Shown here piece after piece: positions 1 through 8,082 of a DNA stretch of 15,341 nt. A program made the position numbers and the translations under genes. The DNA lies in NCBI GenBank assembly GCA_003990745.1, contig RBNI01003704.1, forward strand, positions 1-15,341, written 5' to 3'. Origin of the DNA: Jimgerdemannia flammicorona. Taxonomy: Eukaryota; Mucoromycota; Endogonomycetes; Endogonales; Endogonaceae. The notes under the pieces were generated by a model that had not been told where the DNA came from, did no database searches, and saw nothing but the letters and a program-made list of their open reading frames with translations. Position 1 is the stretch's first letter. Each line of letters begins with the position of its first letter.

Positions 1-338
1 GCGGCAGGAAAAAAAAACAAGAGCGAAATGAACAAAAGAAAGGGAGATGACACCAAAGATTTCAATCCGGATGGACCAATCCGGATGGACCAATCCGGAT
101 GGACCAATCCGGATGGACCAATCCGGATGGACCAATCCGGATGGACCAATCCGGATCAATCCGGATGGATCAATCCGGATGGATCAATCCGGATGGATCA
201 ATCTGGATGGATCAATCTGGATCAATCCGGATCAATCCGGATCAGATCACGAGACCAATCCGAGTTGATTCGAATCCATCACATGATGAATCTGATTTGA
301 ATCTCATCCGGATCAACTCCATCCGTTCGGAGCACTAC
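1..338 (+). repeat. Dispersed repeat block, left copy
   Basis: This A-rich block followed by a 14-bp array and a conserved tail recurs at 6118-6377 in the same orientation. Shared landmarks are the A-run followed by AAATGAACAAAAGAAAG, the array, GATTCGAATCCATCACATG, and the final GGAGCACTAC. The left copy runs straight into the hAT transposase relic. The block may therefore be the 5' subterminal part of that element, since subterminal repeats that bind transposase are common in hAT elements, but no terminal inverted repeat or 8-bp target duplication was found. The window starts inside or at the edge of the block, so its true left end is not visible. Confidence 0.75.
64..243 (+). repeat. 14-bp tandem array (AATCCGGATGGACC)
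   Basis: Six near-perfect AATCCGGATGGACC units occupy 64-147. They are followed by AATCCGGATGGATC variants and 10-bp AATCCGGATC variants to 243, about 14 units in all. Every unit carries the perfect palindrome ATCCGGAT with a central CpG, and a few units at 200-223 have decayed to ATCTGGAT. Short open frames across the array (for example repeats of DQSGW) are by-products of the periodicity. Confidence 0.95.
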
Positions 339-388
339 TTCAAGTCAAACATCCCTGATAGCTCCACACCTTCTATGCAATCCTCACT

Positions 389-2870
389 TCGAAATCTGGC
401 AATATTATGCTAAGATAGGAGATAATGTTGTTTGTAATTATTGCAGATAAAAAATTAAGACACACCTATTGACTCGTTTGACACACACATAATATTGTTT
501 CATCTACCCCCATAAACTGCATTAGCCAGAAGTTCAAAATGCTTAGTGATATGACCTTGAATATGAATCGACACATAAAAGACAAGCACTCTGACAAAAT
601 CAAAAAGAATACAGAGACAAATAAAATCGACATCTAAGCTATGGTGGGTATATTTATCTGATTGCCCAACCATTTCTATACCAACAACACTGTTTAATCA
701 AAAATATTTAGCTATACTCTTTGGCAGAATTTCAAAATTAGCTCATTTGCTGGATTGTGTGTACAGACCAGCCATTTACAACTATTGAGAGTGATCAATT
801 GCATAGCATCTTTGGCCTCCTCAAGTATGATTTATATTTGCCAAGTGCTGATACTATTCATAAAGATGTCCTGGAGGCCTATAGGAAGGAGCATAATAAT
901 CTCCGCCAGACACTTCAGGTAAAATAAGGGCAGTACCATGACCTTTGCAAGCTGAATTATATAAAAGAGCTCACCAATTTAACCTTACATTCAATAAGCA
1001 GAATTTGGCAGGCAAAATTTCGTTTATGATCGACATATGGACATCTCCTAATGCAATTTCATTTCTGAGTATTATCAGTCATTAGATTGATCTTGATTGA
1101 TAGCTTAAATCTCTCACCCTTGACTTCGTCAAACTTGCTGGCCCTCATTCTAGAGATAATATCACAGATGCTTTTATTAGTTGTATTCAGGAGCTTGGGA
1201 TCACAACCAAGGTAAAAAAAGGGGGACTTACTATCAGATCAGCATTTTGAGAGAGGTCCTTAAACAAAACAGATTTTATTGATTATTTATTTTTGCATAA
1301 TTCGCTAACTGAATATTTCAAGTACAGATTTTGGCCATTATGACGGACAATACTACAAACAACTCAACATTTTTCCAAGTTTTAGTGGCCAGCCTCAAAC
1401 AGGAAAATGTGGCCTTCAGTGCAGAAAGCTGCTGTGTGCGATGCCAGGCCCATGTACTGAACCTCGCTGTTCAGGACTATCTTATGCACATAGACAAAAT
1501 ATCTGAGAGAGGAGGGGCCCTGAGTATAATTTCCAAGTTGCGCAAACTGGTTATATCGGTCTGATCATCTCTACAACAATAAGACAAATTCGCTGCACAG
1601 TGTAGGGCAATCAGTTTAGCCCTGAAAGAGCTTATATTGGACATCTGTATGCATTGGAACTCAATATTTACAATTATCCAGCACATGCTGGAGTTTGCTG
1701 TGGTATATATCCTTTTTTTCTTCAGTTGGCTGAAACAACTGTTTCAGATGATGGAAGATTTATTTAAAGAAAAAAAAAAAAAAAAAAAAGCCAATAGATT
1801 CAATGATGGCTGCCAACAAGGAAATATGGGCTGAGGCTCTAGGTGAAAGTGAGTGGGACATACTTAGGAATGTTGTCAGAGTTTTGGAAGTAAGTGGTGA
1901 TTGCTCTGGCTCCATACTCATTTTGTCTGCCTCTATACAATACAATACCTCACCACATATAACTGCCAGTGTTTCGACAATTGTATGAAGGATATAGTCA
2001 AACAAACAACCCTGACAATAAGCTCTGCAATACCAGTATACAACCTTCTGATTGACTGGCTAGAGGACAAGCTCAAGGACAGGCTGGAGGGTTGTGGTGA
2101 TTTGTGGTTAAGCCCAGATTAGAGAGATGCTGTGGAGGTTGCTCTAAGCAAGCTCAGAAAGTACTACTCCCAAACAGATACTGTCATATACTCAATCAGT
2201 ACAGGTATATCAATGTCAGCGTGTGGCCATTGCCCCTTTCAAAATAGAGGAAACCCCACAAAAACTCACTCTCCTTTTCTTCGAACAGTGCTGGACCTAC
2301 GCTTAAAGCTACAATATCATAAAGATCAGGGCTGGAAGCAGTACTTCATTGAGAGAACCAAGTAGGCCATAATCGAAGTATATCGGAAAAACTATGCACT
2401 GCCACAAGGTTCTGGCCAAAGTCTAGATGAATATGCCAAGAGATCTCTCCTATCTCACATTTACTTCAGCAGAAAGAGGAAGAGAGAGCCATCAGTGGAA
2501 GAGCTGCCGTCAATAGACAAACTTACCATTTACCTCACCAGCGACCATGTGGTCCTGCTGGAGGGCATGGAGGTACTCAATTGGTGGAAGGTAGGTTGTC
2601 AGGTAGGTATTGTCAAGCGGGCGTTGGGCCAATTTAACCCACCAATCTAACCACCACTCTACCCACTGGGGTGTACAGCTGCATCAAACGGACTTCCCCA
2701 GCCTGTGTGGTATGGCTCGGGACTACCTAGTGATTCCTGCCTCCAGCGCTCCCATTGAGCAGATATTCTCAGATAGGGTGGACCTTGTTGCCCCAAAGAG
2801 GTGTGCACTGAATACTGAGACAATCTGGGCATATATGTGTCTGAAGTCTTGGTGGGGCTTGGGTCGCTAA
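389..2870 (+). pseudogene. hAT-family transposase, decayed, multi-exon
   Basis: This is a relic of a hAT cut-and-paste transposase. In order I see a BED-type zinc finger remnant (W..YY...GDNVVCNYC near 397-450, then H-IKDK-H near 575-590), the PFTTIES...LP motif (about 770-918), DIWTSPNA (about 1030), ILAIMTDNTTNN and CQAHVLNLAVQD (1328-1490), HWNSIF (about 1650), SEWDILRNV (about 1850), AIPVYNLLIDWLE (about 2030), LDLRLKLQYH (about 2290) and the C-terminal dimerisation region (WWK, then MARDYLVIPASSAPIEQIFS and LKSWW, 2585-2860). Candidate introns that restore frame are 919-1001, 1212-1327, 2205-2288 and 2591-2678. In-frame stops at 1083, 1098, 1101, 1562, 1580, 2120 and 2363, frame changes near 1700-1980 and an A20 tract show that it is dead. 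The BED end is the least certain part. Confidence 0.88.
1770..1789 (+). repeat. Poly(A) tract, 20 bp
   Basis: An uninterrupted A20 lies inside the hAT relic between the HWNSIF and SEWDIL motifs, where it helps break the reading frame. No flanking target duplication was recognised. Confidence 0.9.
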
Positions 2871-2984
2871 AATTTGGTAGGTCCATGGACAAGTTGGTTG
2901 GCCTTGTGGAATATTTAATATCTTTCAAATTAATACCTTTCAAAATAATAAAAAAGGAAAAAAAAACCTAAGGACTTGGTCCAG
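2871..2984. other. Short A/T-rich spacer after the transposase
   Basis: This is untranslated sequence downstream of the hAT stop at 2868-2870. It contains AATAATAAAAAAGG near 2945, which could have served as a polyadenylation signal. No gene was seen. Confidence 0.4.
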
Positions 2985-3480
2985 AGTTTGCAGTCCAAGT
3001 GGGGTGGGGTTGGTGGTGGCAGCAGAGAGAGTGCGCAATATTTGTGGTCCTCAGCCAGCAGCAAGAGGCAGCTCCAAGCTGCCAGTGCCCAGGTCGGTGG
3101 GTGGGTCAGTGGGCAGGTCAGTGGGTCGGCAGAGGGAGTGTGCAAAATTTGCAGCCCTCTGCCAGCAGCAAGGGGCAGCTCCAAGCCACAAGTGTCCAGA
3201 TCGGAGGGGTAGGCAGGGGGAGCACATAAAATTTGCAGCCCTCTACCAGCAGCGAGGGGCAGCCCTAAGCTGTCAGTACCTGGGTCAGTGGGTGGGGTCG
3301 GTTGGCGGGTTGGCAGGCGCAGGTTGGCAGAGGGAGCATGTAAAATTTGTGGCCCTCTGCCAGCAGCAAGGAGCAGCCCCAAGTCACAAGTGTCCGGGAT
3401 GGGTGGGGTAGACAGAGGGAGTGCACAAAATTTGCAGCCCTCTGCCAGTGGTGTAGAGGCAGCCCCAAGCCACCAAGGAG
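2985..3480 (+). repeat. Degenerate tandem repeat of about 84-113 bp with internal hairpin
   Basis: Five imperfect units start near 3022, 3128, 3211, 3326 and 3410. The common core runs GGCAGAGGG, a central TGCAAAATTTGCA-like stretch, CCCTCTGCC, then AGCAGCAAGGGGCAGC. Within units the outer blocks are exact reverse complements, for example 3128-3136 with 3155-3163 and 3326-3334 with 3353-3361, so each unit can fold into a hairpin. Open frames run through the array on both strands in several frames, which argues for repeat structure rather than coding. Confidence 0.85.
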
Positions 3481-3489
3481 TCTAGGGCA

Positions 3490-3549
3490 GAGAGTACTTC
3501 TGGCAGTCAGAGGGTACTTCTGGTGGTCGGAGGGCATTTCTGATGATCA
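3490..3549 (+). repeat. Three 20-bp tandem units
   Basis: Three consecutive 20-bp units (3490-3509, 3510-3529, 3530-3549) follow the pattern GAGGGTACTTCTGGTGGTCG. They directly follow the larger hairpin repeat and show no coding evidence. Confidence 0.8.
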
Positions 3550-3709
3550 AAGTTGCTGGTTTGGGTCTCATGGGCACCCCGGCCTTGTATCGCAGTACCG
3601 CACTGATGGCACTCCAGAGCAGGGCTGAGGGGTCAGTAGGGCCCTGCATAACGGCTAAGCTAGTGTTATATAAAGAGGTGCCTGGTCCAACCCCCCTACA
3701 TAAGACTGC
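3550..3709. other. Spacer with a TATA-like motif, no recognised gene
   Basis: Open frames exist on both strands but none resembles a known family. A TTATATAAAG motif lies near 3667 on the plus strand and could be a remnant promoter, for instance of a solo LTR or another element. This is speculative. Confidence 0.3.
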
Positions 3710-3794
3710 CCAACCCATACAAAATGGCTACCTAACCCTCACGAAAGATTGCCTGACCCTTGCAAAGGATTGTCTAACCCTTACAAAAACTGCT
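3710..3794 (+). repeat. 21-bp tandem repeat, four units
   Basis: Units lie at 3710-3731 (one extra base), 3732-3752, 3753-3773 and 3774-3794, following CTAACCCTTACAAAAACTGCT with changes. A weaker related unit precedes them near 3687. The period is a multiple of three, so an open frame passes through, but no protein family is suggested. The array overlaps the 3' end of the minus-strand gene relic. Confidence 0.8.
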
Positions 3795-5039
3795 CCACCT
3801 GCCAGTCCCAGGCCTTGATGAGCCTATCATCTATTGTGAGTGTGATGACTGTTGTGTCCGAGCTCACCTTGAAGGCGACAGTGCCATGGTGGTTATGTGG
3901 TTGGAATAGGATGGCCATGTTGACTGCAAATGGGACCCCAAAACTGTAGGTAAGGTCATATCAGACTCCGCCACTATCCTCCCAGGTTGGGCCCTTCCTT
4001 TCTGAGATGTAAAACATTACTGGGGTGACATTGTTGTCTGTATGTGTGGGTAGAGAAAGGTTGCATCTGACATATCCTGATGTGATGTGAGCATACAGTT
4101 GGGTGAACTCTTGGCCCAAGACCTCATACTGCCAGGCTGTGCTGGTGGATGCCTGCTCTTGGTCTAGCCCCAGGAGTCCCGGCTTGAAAACCTGCCAAAA
4201 TAGATGGCAACTGGTCAGTCCTTTTTATATATGGGGGGGCAGAAACCCCCCAGGCTGCAGCACTCTGAAAAAGCGGAGCTCCTCACCTCATACAGTACGC
4301 TAAATTGCACCAAGAATGTACGTACAGCTGTGCCGAGATCACCACCAAGCTGGTCTGCTGTACACTCTACCAATCTGCTCAAAGAACCCCAGATCATAGC
4401 TGCCATCGCCGTACAGGCTGTGTTATGCTTGCGCATAGTTTGCTCTTTGATGGCACTTCTAAAGTTCTGGTAGGGGTACAGAATCTTGTGCATCTCTGGA
4501 ATTATATCAAAAAAGAGTATATCAGCAAAGAGTGTGATTTATCTGGAGAGAGGTTAAAAAAAAAGAGAGATGAGTGTGGAAGATTTCAGAACTTCAGAAC
4601 CCACCCTTCGCCAGTATTGCAGTATATCCAATTCCTATCCAAACCCCCCCTCCTTGCTTTTTTCGCCCCCTCTTTCCTGCTACCCGGTATTTGATGCAAT
4701 TCTCACAAATCTCGTTGATGTGGTGGTGAAGCTCATTACTGTAGAGGTTCCTTACCACCATCGCAACCACCTCTCTGTATTCGTTAATAAAGATATAGTT
4801 CTCTTCATCGTTGGTTACTCCTGCTGGTCAATAGACCCCTTGGTCGAGTACGATTGGCTCTGATTCGAATATAGACCCCCAAGCCTTGATGACAATGCTG
4901 GTACTGCTCATGCTGAATATCTTGCTCTCAAATTTCTCTATTTGATCAGATGCCGGATGTGGTTGAACTCAGGTAACTTTGAACTCTCCTTTCCAATAGA
5001 ACTGAGCCCTGATCTGAGAGACTGAGATAAGTATGTGGA

Positions 5040-5264
5040 CAGATTGTGTATGGATAGGTTGCATGCAGGTGAGTTGTGTGCAGGCAGGTTGCATGCGAGC
5101 AGGTTGCATGCGGGCAAGTTGCATGTGGGTGGGTTGCATGTGGGCAGGTTGCATGCAGGCAGGTTGCATGCAGGCAGGTTGCATGCAGGTGGGTTGCACG
5201 TGGGCAGATTGTGTGCGGGCAGGTTGCATGTGGATGGGTTGCATGTGGGTGGGTTGCATGTGAG
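5040..5264 (+). repeat. 15-bp tandem array, 15 units
   Basis: Fifteen contiguous 15-bp units follow CAGGTTGCATGCAGG, with variants such as TGGGTTGCATGTGGG and CAGATTGTGTGCGGG. Differences are mostly transitions. Because 15 is divisible by three, the array is open in several frames. On the minus strand one frame reads repeated MQPAC/MQPTH pentapeptides and continues into the downstream exon-like stretch of the minus-strand relic. Confidence 0.95.
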
Positions 5265-5343
5265 TGTGGGTGTTTTTTTAGGGAGAGACCATGTAAAAAT
5301 GAAATTAAATAAAACACAGAGATAGATATTTCAGAAAAAGAGT

Positions 5344-5372
5344 GTGAGTGAGTGAGTGAGTGAGTGAGTGAG
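5344..5372 (+). repeat. (GTGA)n microsatellite
   Basis: About seven uninterrupted GTGA units. They are followed at 5382-5425 by two imperfect copies of a roughly 25-bp motif containing AAGTTGCATGAGTTG, related to the GTTGCATG core of the neighbouring 15-bp array. Confidence 0.9.
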
Positions 5373-5994
5373 CTGTATGCTGACAAGTTGCATGAGTTGC
5401 ATACCGATAAGTTGCATGAGTTGTACAAGATTGCTCACGAAGGCTTGCTTCTGTTCCTTTTAAGACCTCTGCCATGTGATGCATTGACTCAATAGCTTAG
5501 CCACCAAAGGCATGCTCCACAATGTCCGCCAGCCTTTCTTCATCTTGACCAGATGTTGCGAATAAAGTCGGCAGATCTCGCCATAGAGCTGTAGACTCTA
5601 AGAAAAGTATGAGGTGAATTGGGTCATGCTGGGGAAGTTTAAATAAATACAAGTAAACAAGTGGTGGCCAAGTGAGCAACCTACATCTACTATTGGCTGC
5701 TCTAAAAAGACTGCCACATATATAGCTGTGAGGTCTGTGAATTCTGAGGTCCAAAGGGCCACCGTGAGTTATTGCCAGAATTCTCTCTCATCCATACCAT
5801 CGCCATCACTATTACCATCACCACCACCACTGCCATCACTCCTTTGGCTCTCGATGAGCAGCTTGTGTACTGTCCATATGAGAAAGAATCTAACATTATC
5901 AGCAGAGAGTGTGTTTCCACCTCGAATACTCCCTCTTTTGATGATTATTACAGGGTGAAAAATGAGTAAACTGGACCAATGTATGAATTAAGGG

Positions 5995-6117
5995 CTGCTG
6001 TTTTGTTTGCTCATGATGTGGCAGGAAAGAATAAAGAAAAAGAATAAAGAAAAAGAACAAAGAAAAGAACAAAAGAAGAGAGAGAGCAAAAGGAAAGGGT
6101 GATGTCACCAAAGTGCA
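5995..6117 (+). repeat. Purine-rich A/G degenerate repeat
   Basis: This stretch is built of AAAGAATAAAGAAAAAGAA-like units followed by (GA)n. It ends with a GGGTGATGTCACCAAAG motif that is echoed by GTGTGAAGTCACCAAAG about 60 bp later, inside the right dispersed copy. No gene was seen. Confidence 0.6.
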
Positions 6118-6377
6118 GTAGGAAAAAAAAAACAAAAGCAAAATGAACAAAAGAAAGTGTGAAGTCACCAAAGATTTCAATCCAGATGGATCAATCCAGA
6201 TGGACCAATCTGGATGGACCAATCTGGATGGACCAATCTGGATGGATCAATCCAGATCAATCTGGATGGATCAATCCAGATCAGATCACGAGACCAATCT
6301 GAGTTGATTCGAATCCATCACATGATGAATCTGAATCGAATCTCATCTGGATCAACTCCATCCGTTTGGAGCACTAC
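6118..6377 (+). repeat. Dispersed repeat block, right copy
   Basis: This is a direct-orientation copy of 1-338: the same A-rich leader, the array, and the tail ending in GGAGCACTAC. The 3' boundary is sharp, since the left copy continues into the transposase region while this one continues into unrelated AT-rich DNA at 6378. CpG positions of the left copy are mostly TpG or CpA here. It could be a truncated or non-autonomous relative of the left element, or a terminal direct repeat. Confidence 0.8.
6179..6282 (+). repeat. 14-bp tandem array, decayed copy
   Basis: About seven or eight units of AATCTGGATGGACC and AATCCAGATGGATC with 10-bp variants. It is homologous to the array at 64-243, but the central CpG of every unit is lost. 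Confidence 0.9.
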
Positions 6378-6811
6378 ATATTATCATAGTCTCACTTATA
6401 GCCTTACTATATTACTGTAGTATTGTCTGTACATTAGCTTTGCTACATTACTGTAGTCTTATCTGTAGTCTTAGTTTTATAATGTCATGATCAATCAAAG
6501 TCTTCAAATTTTTACAAGCAAATTTTTGCAATTATTATATAATGAATTTGAACTAGTTTAAATTTATGAATCAATTTGAATTCTTTATGTGAGAAATTCA
6601 AATCAGTTTAAATTTGTCATAGAAAAAATTTAAGTTAACTTGAATCAATCATATAATAGGCAAATTTAAGTCAGATTCAAATTCTCTAACTTATTCAGAA
6701 CACTATTTATATCTATAAAATATAGTTCATATTTGTAACATACTCTTATAAATATGCTCTGGAGATTATAGATCTTTAACAAATATATAAAACAGAATAA
6801 TTTTCATAATA
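6378..6811. other. AT-rich gene-free DNA
   Basis: Low-complexity AT-rich sequence with no usable open frame. It includes degenerate elements near 6540-6680 built from AATTTGAA/AGTTTAAATTT-like words (alternating direct and inverted), and short ACTGTAGT-like repeats near 6405-6470. The segment 6711-6768 resembles 6925-6982, since both run from TATAGTTCA to CTCTGGAG or TTCTGGAG, so the area may be a decayed repeat array or LTR-like remnant. Confidence 0.5.
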
Positions 6812-6960
6812 AAGTTTATATCAGCAAGATATAGTTCAAATTACAAAGTTCATATCCATATATATAAGTTTGTATCAGCAAGATATAGTTTAAGTCACAG
6901 AGTTCATATCTATATATAAGTTTGTATCTGTAAAATATAGTTCAAGTTTATGATATACTC
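6812..6960 (+). repeat. AT-rich tandem repeat of about 52-54 bp
   Basis: Units at 6812-6865, 6866-6917 and 6918-6956 share AAGTTTGTATCAGCAAGAT, ATAGTTCAA and AGTTCATATC blocks. It is noncoding by composition. Confidence 0.75.
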
Positions 6961-7024
6961 CTGTGAACAATGTTCTGGAGTTCACAGAACACACCTAGAA
7001 CTGAATATTTTTTTCATGATGATG

Positions 7025-7650
7025 GCCAGAAAATTTTCACTCTGCTGGGGTTGCTGATGGCAGCTCAATGTCAACTGCCAAATGAAACACCTCCGAGCAC
7101 CAATGCTTTCACCAAGGTTCCGCAACTGCGGCAATGCAAGCAACATTCCAGAAATCTTGGAACCAAGTGACGAACAATCCATCCGCTATCGTTTGGTCAT
7201 AGGAGCCGATCCGAAAATGGCATCGGAGAGAAGGCAACGATTTATCTCGCTCCGGTCATCCGGCGGGTCGCTTCAGCATAGCTTGCACAGGCTGTAACCG
7301 GGATCCATCATCATCGACGTCAAAGGCGACATTCACGATCTTTCCATCACGGACACCGACAACTCTCGATTCCTCGTCGCTGGCGTATCTCTGGGGTTTC
7401 TTCCCGCTGTCATTGACCCACGTGTCATATATTTCCTGGTATATACTACCCGCAAGCGGCAAATCTCGCCTACCGCATCCGGCATGGACCACTTTGAACC
7501 GATCGTAATTCGATGCGTGGTACAGCAGTCTCCCGATGGAAAACGAGATCTTTGACTTCTTAGCTCACCATATGGCCAGACAGTTATGCGCTTCAACTAG
7601 TTCTGGTTTGACGAGAACCCTAAAGACCTATCAGCAGTTCTGGGATCATG
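7025..7650 (+). pseudogene. Secreted FAD sugar-lactone oxidase relic, copy A
   Basis: This is a relic of a D-arabinono-1,4-lactone oxidase/FAD_binding_4 family flavoprotein, nearly colinear with copy B at 12989-14531. It retains a hydrophobic start (FTLLGLLMAAQ, about 7037), the ILEPSDEQSI segment (about 7155), GGSLQHS (about 7263), DIHDLSITDTDNSRF then AGVSLG (7325-7400), SSLPMENEIFD (about 7525) and the FDENP segment (about 7605). Relative to copy B it has at least four internal deletions, of roughly 185 bp near 7255, 245 bp near 7402, 50 bp near 7480 and 120 bp near 7560, plus frameshifts. Homology stops near 7650, before the HWGK region. It cannot encode an enzyme. Confidence 0.85.
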
Positions 7651-7691
7651 ATACCCCCCTACTAGTCTTGTAATACTCCACTTCTGAAGTC

Positions 7692-7718
7692 TTTTTTTTT
7701 TTTTTTTTTTTTTTTTTT
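7692..7718 (+). repeat. Poly(T) tract, 27 bp
   Basis: An uninterrupted T27 about 40 bp after copy A of the oxidase relic. It could be the reverse-strand tail of a retroposed sequence or simple slippage. No flanking duplication was found. Confidence 0.9.
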
Positions 7719-8082
7719 GACATCTAGCAATATAAAATATATGAGTATATAGAAAGATGGTTTCATAACATTGTATATAGTTAACATATTTTAATAAGTA
7801 ACTTTATCAAATAATGGCCCTTCCCCTTCGCTGAGATCCCCTTGGCCGAGGTCCCCGAATCCCCTTGGCCGAGGTTCCCGAATCCCCTTCACCAAAATCC
7901 CCTTCGTCGAGGGCGGGTCTCCTTCACTGAGGGCTTTAATCTCCTTTGCCGAAATTCCTTCGCCGAGACACATGGCCGAGCGTTCGGGCGTTTGATTTAA
8001 AATTCATACAGTGACGTCACCTAAAACACGATCCAAAACACCGTGATGCTATAGATCACCCCCGGTTTTGGATGTGCGGCGT
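7719..8082. other. Intergenic, no gene seen
   Basis: AT-rich sequence to about 7810, then the CCCCTT repeat listed separately, then unique sequence to the inverted-repeat element. The minus-strand open frame at 7791-7973 is produced by the repeat. Confidence 0.4.
7814..7975 (+). repeat. Degenerate CCCCTTGGCCGAGG repeat
   Basis: Units begin CCCCTT(C/G)(G/A)CCGAG and alternate between about 15 bp and 23 bp. The clearest pair, near 7840-7885, is CCCCTTGGCCGAGGTCCCCG with one change. The core GGCCGAGG/TTCGCCGAG is GC-rich and stands out from the AT-rich surroundings. Confidence 0.75.

Larger units (their letters stand above)
3781..5960 (-). pseudogene. Unknown multi-exon gene, decayed, minus strand
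   Basis: I do not recognise the family. Several stretches on the minus strand have protein-like composition and join at plausible splice sites. About 5950-5681 contains VRFFLIWTVHKLLIESQ, an acidic Gly/Asp linker and TAIYVAVFLEQPIVDV. From 5597 to about 5430 comes ESTALWRDLP...DEERLADIVEHAFGG. About 5015-4684 contains FYWKGEFKV, IVIKAWGSIFESEPIVLDQG and ELHHHINEICENCIKYR. 4493-4287 contains QNFRSAIKEQT. 4191-3781 contains FKPGLLGLDQEQ, LYAHITSGYVRCNLSLPT and FGVPFAVNMAILFQPHNHH. Candidate introns are 5598-5680 (83 bp), 4494-4683 and 4192-4286. How the 15-bp array joins is unclear. In-frame stops at 5769, 5497, 4828 and 3961, and one just before about 4970, mark it as dead. It converges on the hAT relic and lies between the two dispersed repeat copies. 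Confidence 0.55.

Noticed and set aside
28..413. Open frames rich in DQSGW/NPDGP repeats as a repeat protein
   Set aside because: They come from the 14-bp array read in three frames, and the diverged copy at 6214 does not preserve a protein.
2930..3537. Overlapping open frames of 75-150 codons on both strands
   Set aside because: Several frames on both strands are open at once because of GC-rich tandem repeats, and none shows a family motif.
4570..4863. Plus-strand open frame of 97 codons
   Set aside because: It is antisense to better-supported minus-strand exon-like sequence, and its composition does not suggest a protein.
5040..5264. CRISPR array
   Set aside because: Units are contiguous with no unique spacers, and the genome is eukaryotic.
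5033..5325. Cys/Gly/Met-rich plus-strand open frames (GCMQAGCM repeats) as a metal-binding protein
   Set aside because: They are products of the 15-bp repeat, and all three plus frames are open across it.
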